Source of the DNA: a virus
Length of the DNA stretch: 41,397 bases
Reading direction: 5' to 3' (one strand)
Virus record (IMG/VR): IMGVR_UViG_3300030329_004626
Location: 1-41,397 of that record
Both the position numbers and the translations under genes were made by a program. The notes under the pieces are model-generated. The model was given only the letters and a program-made list of their open reading frames with translations, did not search any database and was not told where the DNA came from. Positions 14,130 through 24,672 of this stretch are shown one piece after another (within the stretch, counting starts at the first letter, position 1; the number at the start of each line of letters is the position of its first letter).

Positions 14130-17100
14130 TTTCTTCTTCCTTACGTGCTTTCTTCATTTTTTGAGCTAAGCGATGAATAGGTATTCCTGTCATTTCTTCT
14201 AACCACATTTCAGGTACTTCATATGTTCTATACATACTTCTTGCCAACCTACCAAAAGGCGCTAATGTCCAAGCTTGATAATTAAGAAATGGTTCCCAGT
14301 CATTATTAATAATTGCTTTTGTAGGTGCTAATACAAGCCGTAAAGATGGGCCTGTAACGGTAGATAATGGTGCGAGTGCAGGATGAGGCCATTGGTTAAA
14401 AAAAGCACGTTCTCGTTGTTTTTCATCACCAAATAACCAATCTGCAGTATCTTGCATATAGGACATGGGTGGTGGCAATGCAGAATCAAAAATAGAAGAA
14501 ACAAATATATTTGCCAATGCAAAAGCGAACATATCCAGCATCAAAACTCTTTGTAATCTTTTCCCAGGAATTGTATTTATATCAAACCCATAGGTTGCCG
14601 CTTTTTGGTATGCCAATCTTCTAAACCGAATTGAATTCCATGCAAAAGGCATAAAACGAGTTAATATTTTTCCTGTTGTAGTTCGAGAAAATGCTGGTCT
14701 TGCAGATGAATGATATAAAAACTGTGTTGCTTTAACCCCTTCAGTTGCCATTCTAAGCAAATATGGATTATCGTATTTTAAATTAGGAACAATGTCTTTC
14801 AGTATTTCGTAATTGGCTAAATAATGAGATAAAAAAGAATCTCTTCTTAACATACGTTCTGATTTTCTCATAAACCAAGCTCCACCATCGACAAACGCTT
14901 TGTTTAATCCATGTTTTTTTGCTATATCCATTAGAGATTGATCTGGCATATTATAATCTTTTTTAACTTCGCTTACAAAGTCTGATAAAAAGTTTTTTAC
15001 CTTTTTGCCTCGAAACCCTCTTTCTAAAGATGCTTCAGACACAATAAACGATTCCAAAGCTCCAGATTCTTCAGCGAATCTATTCAGCCACATATTTACA
15101 TTATCAGGGGTGATTTCTGTACCATCTTTTAATTTGCCACCTTTAAAAATATTGTATAAAAAAGCTTTGTCTTTTGTTCTGGTAAAATGCCGTAATCCAT
15201 TATTAGAAATAGTATTTACATTACCTCCTAACAAGTTACCTATAGCTGTTTTAGGGTGAGATAATAAAGAGATTAAAGACCACTTTGCTTCAAAAGCACC
15301 AATGTTTTTTGCTACTTGCATTAAAACTATTTTTCTGGCTTCAGGATCTTTTGGAAGATTATCCACTAAAGGTAGTTTAGGATTGGCTTTTCCACCTAGT
15401 TTAGTAGCAACACGTTCTAAAAACTTAGCAACTTGGTCATCACTTAAATGAAAATATGCAGTCTTTCTAATTTCTTTTAATCGTTTATCTTTTCTCAGAA
15501 TATCTTTTGCGTGTTTGTATTCATATAACTCTTCAGAAGTTGCTTTATCTGGTCTTTTTTCTATTCGTTCTATAAACTGTTTAGTGCGTGCTAATTGATC
15601 TTTATTTAAACCGATAACATCAGAAGAAAAAGAAGATGAGTATCCCATTACATCTCGTGCATACATCTTCATAAAGTTTTCCCAATCTTCTCTATCTTCT
15701 TTTGTATAAAGAACATTGTTTTTAGAAAACCTATTTATTGTATCGTGAGCAATTAAAGAAGTTAAATTTTTATAAAAAGATGCAATCCATTGTCCTGAGT
15801 ATTTTTCAGCTACTTCAAATTCTAAACTAAACCCAGGCATTGGCGTTTCTCCTCGTTCACGACCACTTCCAGGGCGATTGTTAAAGCCTACTTTTTCTAA
15901 AGAATTTCTTTCTGTTTTATTATTGTTTAACCACCGGATAGCGTGTTCTCCAGCTCCACCATCTTCAGAGGATCTTGATAAAAACGCTTTTTCAAATGCT
16001 ACTTCCTGTAATATAAGAATACGGTCTGCAAATTGTTCAGGTGTTAACACACCTTTTAATAATTCTGATACGCTGTCTTGTATATTTTTTGAAGTAATCC
16101 ATCTTTTCTTAATGTTGTACTTATCTGTAGACTCAACATTGCCATTAATTAAATCACGAGCATACCGCAACGCTTCATTTTTCAAAAGATACATTTGTTG
16201 ATCGATATGTTTTTTCACCTGATCTCTTCCTTTTTTGCTAGACCTATGATCCATCTGAGGCCAATAGAACTCTTCTACCTTTCCAATTCCTACATATCGT
16301 AAAGGATTGTATTCACCATCTTCTCTTCGTAAGGCTCGATTTCTTTCCCGAAATTTTTTAGCTTCTATTGAATCTCGACCTATATTTTCTTTTTTAGCCA
16401 GACGTTGTTCTAAAATAATTTCATATTGAATTCGATTTAATAAATCTACTGATAATGAAGTATTATTAATCAATCGTTCTACTATTCGTTGTTTACCAAA
16501 GGCGGCTGGTTTAAACAATTTATTTTGAATTCTTTCTATTTTTAATCTTCCACTTGGCGTGAACTCTACCAATTCGTCAATTACACCATACCTATTTTCT
16601 TTATCAATTCGATCCCATAATGATTCGCCAGTCTTTTTATCAATAGCAACTACCCATTTTTTATAAGTACTATCAAAAAAGTTTTTATGTTTTTCTGAAA
16701 TCCAATCCATTACTTGGGCTCCAGTTTTTTCAAAAGTTTTTCCTTCTTCTGTAATCTTGTATATTTTATTTTTTAACTCTTCGTAAAAGGGTCTGTTTTC
16801 TTCCCATAACTCATTATAAAATTTTCTACGACTTGTTTTTTCTGCTATATCCCCCATTGTTCCCACAGATTCTCTTTCTGCAAGCCGTTTGGAAATAGCT
16901 GCACGATGAAGTTTGCTAAATTCAGTAGTTCCATCTTCTAAATTTAAAATTTGCTCTCTCCAACCATAATACCTTTGTATATATTCTTGATTGTATTCTT
17001 TATCAATATTTTCAAAACCATATAATTGAGTAAAAGATTCACTTAAATAATTAAAAGTACTATACGGTAATCGAATATCTAAAAATCCAACTTTTCCTTT

Positions 17101-20100
17101 TTCATATTCTAAAGGTATAGTTCTTTTATATAACTGAGTTGCATCATACCGAAGTTGTTTTTCGCCTACTCTTTCCGGAAATAAATAATAATACATTTTT
17201 TTTACTCCCGGCTCTTTAGCCGTAGAAACTTTTATTCTTCGAATGTATTCCTGAAAGTTTCTTAAATCCATATAAGTAGCTTCTGAAATATTTTTTGCTT
17301 TTCCAAAAGCTTCAGTTTGGTAATTGGCAAACAGTTCTTCAATTCTAAAAGAAAACCCTTCTGGCATTGTGCGAAAGTCTTGTATTAGTTTATCTAAAAC
17401 TCTAGGTATATCTTCGGGTATTTTATCTTTAGGAATGTTTTCAATAGGCTTGTTTTGAAAAATATTATCAAACAAGCGTTCCAATACAATTTTTGCCTCT
17501 TGAGTTTTTTGAGATCCTGTAATGCCTTCTGTAGGTTTTATTTGCTCAGGAATCATTTGTTGTCCTGAAAATTCTTTCATTTTATTTAATACAGGACTGG
17601 AATAAACAACATTTACCATTTTGGCAAAACTTTGCATAAACTCTTTTTTTAAACGTTCAGGAACTTCTTTAGTTTCAAAGGCAAAACGGGTAAAGCTAGT
17701 CTTATTGTAAAACTTGCTCCAATCTGCAATGGTTTTTTCACCAAAATCAATAAATGCCTTATTGGCTTTTTCTGAAGGTTTTGCTTTTTCTTTTTCAATA
17801 TTTCTTTTTGCTAAAGATAATGTAGCTTGACTTGATCTGGCTTGAGGATAAATAGAACCCATCATATACCAATGGAAATAATCCAAAGCTTCTTGTCTAC
17901 TTACTCCTAAAGCATCTGCATCTTTTGCTATTTCTCTTTTAATCTCTTTAATACTTTTATTTACATCGTCCATAGCAAATTTTTGAGGTTCAAATGTTTT
18001 TCGTATCCCCTGTATTCTATCACGCCATTTTAATTTTGGAATAACTGCTCTTTCTGCCAATGTATATAAAAAGTCAAATGCCTGTTGTTCTGTTCCCCCT
18101 TTATCAATAATCTGATCTGCAATTGATTTACCTCTTTTTCCAAGAGTAATTGCACTATATAAATCGATCATATCATTTATTAACAATTTCGCTTCTGTTA
18201 TAGGATCGTGAGGAGTAATTAAACCATCTTTTTTAGCTTGATCAAACAATCGCTGATACCGTGGGTCTAAATTGGAATTTCTTTGCAAACCCTGTACCCG
18301 AAGATTGTTAATACTTATTTGATCTATAGGTCGATTGTTTTGCAATTCTGAATCAATTAAATCTTGAATTCTTAACTCCAATTCTTTACGATCTGTTTTC
18401 ATATAGAAAGGAGTAATAGAAAACTTTTTTCTACCAAAATAGTTTCTAATATCAGGAGATTTCCATTGTTCATTATATTGTTTAATTAAATTTCTAAACT
18501 TTTTATTTCCACGAATATATCGTTGGTTAATTGCACTACCTGACATTTGGTTGGCTAAATAAAACAAGGAATTCATGCGATATTCTGTAGAAGAAGCACT
18601 TTCAACCGCATCTTGTACTTCTTTAGCATTCCATTGTTTTCCTGTTTGCCAGTTTTTTCCATACAATTTACTGTTTACATTTACAAGGTCTCCATAAGAG
18701 GTATTGATCAAATCTTTGTATTTAAAATCTATTTTTTTGCCTTTATTATTCTTGGCTTTAATAGATGTAAATGCACTTTTTAATAACACCTCTCTCATAT
18801 CTAATGAGGGCATCATTTCCCAGTAATTTGAACTATCTGCTGTTCTACTAGAAGCTTCCCATGCCATTCTTCGAAACCCTCTAATTGAATCCAATTGGTT
18901 TTCATTGGTAATAAGCTCTACGGTTCCGTATTTATTTCCTTTATTATTTATTAAATCAAGGTTTACTTTCCCTTGTTTATTGCTAATAATATCTGCAGTT
19001 ACAAAGTTTAATACAGTTTTTGCATTAACAATTGCACCCATTCCCTCTTTTCCATTGTACGATGAAATTCCAGATTTACGTAATGCAAAAGGCATTATTT
19101 GAGATAATTTGCTTTTCATAAATTCAGGGGCTTCTGTAGTTCCAAAATCAGAGTTTAATTCTTTAGCTTTGTTTTCATACATTACCCATTCGTTTTTAAT
19201 CTTTACAGCAAGCTCGTTTGCATTTTTCTTAATATCTTTTTTGAATTCTTTAGGCAATCCCTGATATAGAAAAACTTTGTCTCCATCTACATCCATTCCA
19301 TCTAAATAAAAATGATCTTTAGGATGCAAATAAGCTCCATAATCTTTTTTTCCACTACTGTTTTCTATAAATCCATCAAAACGCAGTATTCTAGTTCCAC
19401 TCACAGCAGGAGAAGGAACTCTCATTACTGCAATTTCTAACATTTCTTCTATGTTATTTAATGTTTTTTGAATCGTTTTTTTATTGGCTTTTATCTTCGT
19501 AGAATCATATCTTTTTTTAACCGATTGATACTCAGCCCACAAATCTCCTAAAGTTTGATTTTTACCCCATTTTACGGGCATACCAGCCATATCTATTCCC
19601 AGTTTAAACGTTCCGTTTTTAACGGCTCCGTCTCTAACTTTGGTTACAGGATCATTACCCGCTCCCCAGACTTCTCCAGAATATTTCCATTCAGGATAAA
19701 GGTATTTATTTTTTCGATACCGCAAAACCATTGCATTGTATAGTTCTGGTTCAATCATTGTCACAATAGGGTCATAATTAGAATATTTAGACCATCGTTG
19801 TAATCGATTAACGTAATCTTCTAATTCAATTAAATGTTGCTCATCTCCAAACGCATCTGCACTTTCTTTAAATGCAGTTTGTTTGGTCATTCGCATTAAC
19901 AATCGTTTAAATAAAGGATGAGAAGGATTATTAACAAGATATACAAATTCAGCATCTCCTATGTCTCGAATACGAAACTTTTCAGGAATGGGAGTATTTG
20001 GATCGTTGGCTAAATCTCGAACTAATTGATTCGCTTCTTTAACGCCTTTAATATTTGGCTGAAACGCTGTTTCCATAAGCGAATTAAAACCTTTTTCACT

Positions 20101-23100
20101 TATTTGTAATTCATTAAGCAATACATGAAATTGTTTTTTAATCGTAAAGTTACCTTTGGAAGCTTTGGAGTTTTCAGCTACTCCGTAATCAATTCTTAAA
20201 TCTTCAAGTTTAATTGTTAAAACTTCAGGGTTTTCAATGGTTTTACTGTCATCTCCTAATTTTTTAAATTCATATTTTGTTGTACCATCTTTATTTTTTG
20301 AAGAAAGCCCGTGATATACTGTAGAGTTTTTAGGAAAAGCTTTGGCTGCACTCAACATTGCAATTCCTCTATTTGGTTTTTTTAAAGCTACATCATATTC
20401 TTTTTGAGACGGATGAAAACCACCTTTAAATAAAAACAATTCTCCGTCTATATAAGCAGAAATAGTAGGTTTTAACCTAGATGTTTCTGGAGAAAAGCCA
20501 TTTGCACGTAATAATTCATTGTAAAGTTCTGTAGGCAATACACCATATCCGTCAATTTCACTTAAATAAGGCTTTTCTTTACTTGCTGTTTTGCCGTCTT
20601 TTGTAGTTTTATAAGTTTCAATGGGGATTCCTTTAGAATGTGTTTTGTGATTTCCCCTGGGTTCATCATCGACCAACACAAATTCTATTTCTTTGTATTT
20701 TTTAATAATGTCTTGAGGAATTCCTTTACTGGCAATAATTGTTTCTCTTTTTACCCGATCAGGAGCATTTTTAAATTGTAATTTTGGTTCATACAAAAAA
20801 TTGGACATAATTTGTTTTTGCCAAATGTTTCTTGCTTGATTGTTTTTAGGATCTCCCCCACCGAATTCTTTTATCCAGTTTGTATAATCTTCAGCTAAAA
20901 ACAAACGTGCCATTGGATCTTCTTTTTGCAGTCTTTTAAGAAACCGACCATAGCCTTTTTTGGTTATTAATCCGTTACTATCTAAAGGAAGATTTGGATG
21001 ATATGGATATATCCGTTCAACTCCTTTATCTTTTTTGGGAATTTTTGCATATTTGTTTTCTTTATCTAATTGAATTGACAAATTAAGCCAGTCATTAGAT
21101 TTCATAACTTCAACAAATTTCTTTTGATCTTTATTATATGTTTTTCCATATAGATCTACAACATTATCTCCAACTTGAGTCGTTTTCAGTTCTTGAATTT
21201 TATAATTTGGAGAAAAGGCTTTAAAACCAAGATCATCAGAAGTTTTATCTTTAGTAGATAATTCTTTTATTTTTTTACCTTGCTTTAATAATTTATTAAT
21301 AGGCATTTCAAATATAACATCTGGGTTTTTTACACCAATCTGCTCTAGATTAAACTTTTGAAAAAGACCGTAATTTTCAAACTGTTCCTTTGTTAATACA
21401 TCTTCTATTCTTTTATAACCATCTTCTAGAGCAGCTAAGTAATTTTTTCTAAAATTTTCAGTCATTTGACCCGCAACGTCTTCTACCTCAAATATTTTAT
21501 ATCTTTTCCCGGCTATTTCCCATATATCATTTAATAAAGGTCTATCTTCACCGGAAACTCCCCATAAGGATTTCATTTTATTTTCAAATTCTTGTTGCTC
21601 GGGTGTTAATTTTTTTTGTTTAATTTTTCTAACGTTTAAATTTCTAAAATATATATTATCTGCACTTAAAGATTTGTTATCTGCTATTCTTTTCCCGCTT
21701 ATATCATGAGTTGAGCTAACTACTAAACGATTTCCAAAACGATCAAAATGAACCTGTGTATGCAATTCTTCTTTTATCATCCGATTGTAAACAGATCTCA
21801 TTTGCCTTTTGGTTTGTGGAGTGGCTATATATTCAGGATATGTATTATTTAACTCATTGAAAAAAGTTTCATACGATTCTTTTGTTTTTACAGATTTATT
21901 AAAAACAGATATAATATCATCCAGTATTTCTGCTCTTGCTTTGGGTTCTTTTTTAGAATAGGCTTCAGTACTTTCGATTTCTATTAGTACATTGCGAATA
22001 TGATTAGGGGCATCTAATTCCAGTTGATCTTCTACGGGTCTGTCTAAATTTTGAAGATCTCTTGCTTCTTTAGCTCCCATAGTAGTGTCTTTTTCGCCAG
22101 TAATTACATCATAAATAACATTAATATTGCCTTTTTTTATTTCTGCTTGTTGTTCTTTGGTTAGTTTATTTAAAACATCTTTTGATCGTTCACCAATAGG
22201 AGCTTTAGAACCATTAATACGATCTGTTATTTCAGAAGCAATGTTTCCAATTTGTATTCTTTGAAATTCAGCATCTACATCATTCATTGCCCGAACTTTT
22301 GCTAAATTTTCTTCTTCTTGAGATAATTTATCTTGTTTACGCTCTCTTAATAGTTCTTGTTCACGATCTTTAAATCTGGATTGTTTAAATCCTTCTAAAT
22401 ATCGATGTTGCATTAATAGAGATGCCGCAGTTGGATCTTGATAGTTCAGACCTAATTCTAATTGTTGAGGATTATAAAAACTAAATCTCTCTCCTATAGA
22501 ATTATTCCAATAATTTTTAACGTGTTCTTGGGATACAGGATGTAATTCTTTGAATTCCAGAGTTTCAAGCATTTCTCTTTCTTTTAAATGATGCCGTTTT
22601 CCATAAACATCATTTTCTGGATTGTAAAAAGAATCAATGTATTTTTTAGCTGATTTTATTTTTGCACTTGGATGCTTGTATCCAAAAAAACCACCTAATA
22701 AATACTCGTATAATTGAACAGAGGTAGGGGCATCTTGAGCAGTAGCAAGACCGCCTTGTAAGGCAGCACCAAGTCCGCCTCTTACTACTTTATTCCAAAT
22801 AAAATCTTCTGCCCCACTTCGAACACTTGGATTTGGATGTTTTAACATATTACCAAGATTTGTAAAATTTCCAATAGTACCAAATGCTCCACCAAAGATA
22901 GCACCATGGACATAAGAATTCATTATTTCATCTTTTCCACCCCACACACTGCTGATTGCAGAAGCTACTCCTAGTTCTTGAGCTGACTTTGCAATATCAG
23001 CATACACATTTCCCTTTTTTACATATTGATCTACATTTATTCCGGCTTTGGTTAAGCCTTTATAAATAGGAGTATTTATTTTATCCGCTAAATAAAAAGG

Positions 23101-23475
23101 AACCGATTTTGTTTGCGCTAAAAATTTTGCAGAAGTTTTTAAAGCTTCCGCTCCTGCTTTTTTTCCTAAAAACCCTAGTGGACCTGCAAGAATAGCTGGG
23201 GCAAATCCAATGAGATGCCCCATGCTGTGAGCAATTTGTCCAAATTCTGTTTTTGGATCTTCTGCCCATCCTAAGGTAGTAAAACCTTCACTAACACCTG
23301 ATACAAATTGATTAAGTAGGCTTTCTTGCTTGTCTTCCTCAACACTTACATTTCGGGTAAAAGGAACGTCAAAGTCTTTAGACGCTTTTTCTATTTCGTC
23401 TACAAGATCATCATCAAACAAATAAGGATTTTGATTGTAAACAGAAATATATCTCTGTAATTCATATGGATTCAT
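14116..23475 (-). CDS. Giant virion protein with two-barrel RNA polymerase core
   Basis: A 3119-residue protein. A hydrophobic segment lies at about 83-104 and another at about 2980-3000, suited to membrane insertion during ejection. Between residues 970 and 1560 motifs follow the order of QDE-1/YonO/crAss gp66-type RNA polymerases. DGYG (975-978) and a strand-turn with FKGG (K1017) match the first double-psi barrel and its substrate lysine. RVPSPAVSGTR and LHPKDHF lead into DVDGD (1395-1399), the Mg-binding Asp triad of the second barrel. GMGAIVNA (1478-1485) and ASSRTADSS (1541-1549) parallel RDR-family motifs downstream. The remaining two thirds is unrecognised. Its place among ejection proteins suggests it is packaged and injected to transcribe early genes. 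Assignment is by eye; alternative: a giant ejection protein with chance motifs. Confidence 0.7.
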   Translation of the reverse strand: MNPYELQRYISVYNQNPYLFDDDLVDEIEKASKDFDVPFTRNVSVEEDKQESLLNQFVSGVSEGFTTLGWAEDPKTEFGQIAHSMGHLIGFAPAILAGPLGFLGKKAGAEALKTSAKFLAQTKSVPFYLADKINTPIYKGLTKAGINVDQYVKKGNVYADIAKSAQELGVASAISSVWGGKDEIMNSYVHGAIFGGAFGTIGNFTNLGNMLKHPNPSVRSGAEDFIWNKVVRGGLGAALQGGLATAQDAPTSVQLYEYLLGGFFGYKHPSAKIKSAKKYIDSFYNPENDVYGKRHHLKEREMLETLEFKELHPVSQEHVKNYWNNSIGERFSFYNPQQLELGLNYQDPTAASLLMQHRYLEGFKQSRFKDREQELLRERKQDKLSQEEENLAKVRAMNDVDAEFQRIQIGNIASEITDRINGSKAPIGERSKDVLNKLTKEQQAEIKKGNINVIYDVITGEKDTTMGAKEARDLQNLDRPVEDQLELDAPNHIRNVLIEIESTEAYSKKEPKARAEILDDIISVFNKSVKTKESYETFFNELNNTYPEYIATPQTKRQMRSVYNRMIKEELHTQVHFDRFGNRLVVSSTHDISGKRIADNKSLSADNIYFRNLNVRKIKQKKLTPEQQEFENKMKSLWGVSGEDRPLLNDIWEIAGKRYKIFEVEDVAGQMTENFRKNYLAALEDGYKRIEDVLTKEQFENYGLFQKFNLEQIGVKNPDVIFEMPINKLLKQGKKIKELSTKDKTSDDLGFKAFSPNYKIQELKTTQVGDNVVDLYGKTYNKDQKKFVEVMKSNDWLNLSIQLDKENKYAKIPKKDKGVERIYPYHPNLPLDSNGLITKKGYGRFLKRLQKEDPMARLFLAEDYTNWIKEFGGGDPKNNQARNIWQKQIMSNFLYEPKLQFKNAPDRVKRETIIASKGIPQDIIKKYKEIEFVLVDDEPRGNHKTHSKGIPIETYKTTKDGKTASKEKPYLSEIDGYGVLPTELYNELLRANGFSPETSRLKPTISAYIDGELFLFKGGFHPSQKEYDVALKKPNRGIAMLSAAKAFPKNSTVYHGLSSKNKDGTTKYEFKKLGDDSKTIENPEVLTIKLEDLRIDYGVAENSKASKGNFTIKKQFHVLLNELQISEKGFNSLMETAFQPNIKGVKEANQLVRDLANDPNTPIPEKFRIRDIGDAEFVYLVNNPSHPLFKRLLMRMTKQTAFKESADAFGDEQHLIELEDYVNRLQRWSKYSNYDPIVTMIEPELYNAMVLRYRKNKYLYPEWKYSGEVWGAGNDPVTKVRDGAVKNGTFKLGIDMAGMPVKWGKNQTLGDLWAEYQSVKKRYDSTKIKANKKTIQKTLNNIEEMLEIAVMRVPSPAVSGTRILRFDGFIENSSGKKDYGAYLHPKDHFYLDGMDVDGDKVFLYQGLPKEFKKDIKKNANELAVKIKNEWVMYENKAKELNSDFGTTEAPEFMKSKLSQIMPFALRKSGISSYNGKEGMGAIVNAKTVLNFVTADIISNKQGKVNLDLINNKGNKYGTVELITNENQLDSIRGFRRMAWEASSRTADSSNYWEMMPSLDMREVLLKSAFTSIKAKNNKGKKIDFKYKDLINTSYGDLVNVNSKLYGKNWQTGKQWNAKEVQDAVESASSTEYRMNSLFYLANQMSGSAINQRYIRGNKKFRNLIKQYNEQWKSPDIRNYFGRKKFSITPFYMKTDRKELELRIQDLIDSELQNNRPIDQISINNLRVQGLQRNSNLDPRYQRLFDQAKKDGLITPHDPITEAKLLINDMIDLYSAITLGKRGKSIADQIIDKGGTEQQAFDFLYTLAERAVIPKLKWRDRIQGIRKTFEPQKFAMDDVNKSIKEIKREIAKDADALGVSRQEALDYFHWYMMGSIYPQARSSQATLSLAKRNIEKEKAKPSEKANKAFIDFGEKTIADWSKFYNKTSFTRFAFETKEVPERLKKEFMQSFAKMVNVVYSSPVLNKMKEFSGQQMIPEQIKPTEGITGSQKTQEAKIVLERLFDNIFQNKPIENIPKDKIPEDIPRVLDKLIQDFRTMPEGFSFRIEELFANYQTEAFGKAKNISEATYMDLRNFQEYIRRIKVSTAKEPGVKKMYYYLFPERVGEKQLRYDATQLYKRTIPLEYEKGKVGFLDIRLPYSTFNYLSESFTQLYGFENIDKEYNQEYIQRYYGWREQILNLEDGTTEFSKLHRAAISKRLAERESVGTMGDIAEKTSRRKFYNELWEENRPFYEELKNKIYKITEEGKTFEKTGAQVMDWISEKHKNFFDSTYKKWVVAIDKKTGESLWDRIDKENRYGVIDELVEFTPSGRLKIERIQNKLFKPAAFGKQRIVERLINNTSLSVDLLNRIQYEIILEQRLAKKENIGRDSIEAKKFRERNRALRREDGEYNPLRYVGIGKVEEFYWPQMDHRSSKKGRDQVKKHIDQQMYLLKNEALRYARDLINGNVESTDKYNIKKRWITSKNIQDSVSELLKGVLTPEQFADRILILQEVAFEKAFLSRSSEDGGAGEHAIRWLNNNKTERNSLEKVGFNNRPGSGRERGETPMPGFSLEFEVAEKYSGQWIASFYKNLTSLIAHDTINRFSKNNVLYTKEDREDWENFMKMYARDVMGYSSSFSSDVIGLNKDQLARTKQFIERIEKRPDKATSEELYEYKHAKDILRKDKRLKEIRKTAYFHLSDDQVAKFLERVATKLGGKANPKLPLVDNLPKDPEARKIVLMQVAKNIGAFEAKWSLISLLSHPKTAIGNLLGGNVNTISNNGLRHFTRTKDKAFLYNIFKGGKLKDGTEITPDNVNMWLNRFAEESGALESFIVSEASLERGFRGKKVKNFLSDFVSEVKKDYNMPDQSLMDIAKKHGLNKAFVDGGAWFMRKSERMLRRDSFLSHYLANYEILKDIVPNLKYDNPYLLRMATEGVKATQFLYHSSARPAFSRTTTGKILTRFMPFAWNSIRFRRLAYQKAATYGFDINTIPGKRLQRVLMLDMFAFALANIFVSSIFDSALPPPMSYMQDTADWLFGDEKQRERAFFNQWPHPALAPLSTVTGPSLRLVLAPTKAIINNDWEPFLNYQAWTLAPFGRLARSMYRTYEVPEMWLEEMTGIPIHRLAQKMKKARKEEENVAE

Positions 23476-23480
23476 TCAAA

Positions 23481-24659
23481 TTAATATTGAATTCTGGTTG
23501 GATTAACAAGTCTTTGAAATTGTTCTTCACGAGTTTTAGGAAGATTTGTTTCATACTCTTTAAGTTGTGCTTTACGTGCATTAATTAACGAATTTATACG
23601 AGTTATTTTTTCGTTTAGTTCAGAAACATTCAAATTTGGATTTGCTTGCAAAATGGTAGTATATGCGTTTAACCTCCCAATAGCCATTTCTGTATCTTCT
23701 AAAACATTTTTGTTAAAAAGCTTATCGTTGTTTAACAGTTGCTCTAAAAAATTATCAATTAATCGTACTCCTTTGTTTGAATCATCTAAAGAACGAAAAT
23801 TATTTGTTCCCGCTTGTTTAATTAAATTATAAATTTTTTGACCACCTGCACTATCATCATTTACAAGGGGGTTTAAAATATCTTTAGGAGAAGCTCCATA
23901 ACTATCTGTGTTTACTCCAGTTGTTTCTTCAAATACTCTTTTAGCGTTTCCTAATGGAATCACAGATTGTAGTCTATTTTGGTTATCTATTTCAGCATTA
24001 GTTTTTACGTCTTGTTGTTGTTGAAATTTTTCTAAAGCTTTTTCCAATGCTATTTGGCTTGCTATATTGCTCGATGTTACATATCTATTATTTTCAATAT
24101 CTACCGTTGCTCCAGTTGGCGCATTGGGATTTTTAATTCTATTTCCGTTTTTATCTATTATGGTAGGGGGAATAAAATTATTATCTGAATCAAAAACATT
24201 GCCTCCGTATTCAAGTATAAGAGTTTTTCTTAATTTATCTTGTTCGTTTTCAAGAACATTGGTTTTGTAGGTATAGTCGGCATCAAGTCTTGCTTTTTGA
24301 TTTTCAAGACTTGCCTGTCTAAAATCAGCAGTAGCTTTTTCTTGTTGCATTTGGCGTTCTGTTTGCAAAGTTCTCCAATTTTGATCACCTTCGAGAGTTG
24401 TCTTTCTAAAATCAGCAGTAGCTTGTTCTCGTTTAAAATCAAGATTTGCTTGTTGCTTTCTATACTCTTGATCATTACTTATTTTTATTTTTTGAAGCTG
24501 TAAAGTCTGATTGCGATAATTATTCAAGTTTTTATTATTTTTTTCGTCTTGTTTCATTCGAGCAATAGCAGAAATTGTTTCTGTAATATTTGCTTGTGAA
24601 CCCCACGTTGGTTGTACAAATGCTTGAGTCATAGATGGTGGTCTTATTCCGTTTGCCAT
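23481..24659 (-). CDS. Ejection/internal virion protein with coiled-coil repeats
   Basis: A 392-residue protein, soluble and Gln/Asn-rich. Residues about 45-140 form a long helix built from imperfect repeats (QATADFRKTTLEGDQNWR and KATADFRQASLENQKAR), with Asp-Phe-Arg at each repeat. The C-terminal third is a second set of helices with regular Leu spacing. Such rod-like proteins next to giant ejection proteins form the transperiplasmic channel in T7- and P22-like phages. No transmembrane segment is seen. It lies five bases upstream of the giant gene and would be co-translated. Confidence 0.65.
   Translation of the reverse strand: MANGIRPPSMTQAFVQPTWGSQANITETISAIARMKQDEKNNKNLNNYRNQTLQLQKIKISNDQEYRKQQANLDFKREQATADFRKTTLEGDQNWRTLQTERQMQQEKATADFRQASLENQKARLDADYTYKTNVLENEQDKLRKTLILEYGGNVFDSDNNFIPPTIIDKNGNRIKNPNAPTGATVDIENNRYVTSSNIASQIALEKALEKFQQQQDVKTNAEIDNQNRLQSVIPLGNAKRVFEETTGVNTDSYGASPKDILNPLVNDDSAGGQKIYNLIKQAGTNNFRSLDDSNKGVRLIDNFLEQLLNNDKLFNKNVLEDTEMAIGRLNAYTTILQANPNLNVSELNEKITRINSLINARKAQLKEYETNLPKTREEQFQRLVNPTRIQY
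24318..24424. repeat. Direct DNA repeat inside the ejection protein gene
   Basis: TCTAAAATCAGCAGTAGCTT occurs at 24318-24337 and again at 24405-24424, 87 bases apart (29 codons, in frame). It encodes the ATADFR core of the coiled-coil repeats, indicating tandem duplication within the gene. Confidence 0.75.
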
Positions 24660-24672
24660 AATTCTAACCCCC

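Noticed and set aside
14328-23269. Several open frames of 60-110 codons within the giant gene, on both strands
   Set aside because: They lack ribosome binding sites and follow the codon pattern of the long gene in shifted frames.
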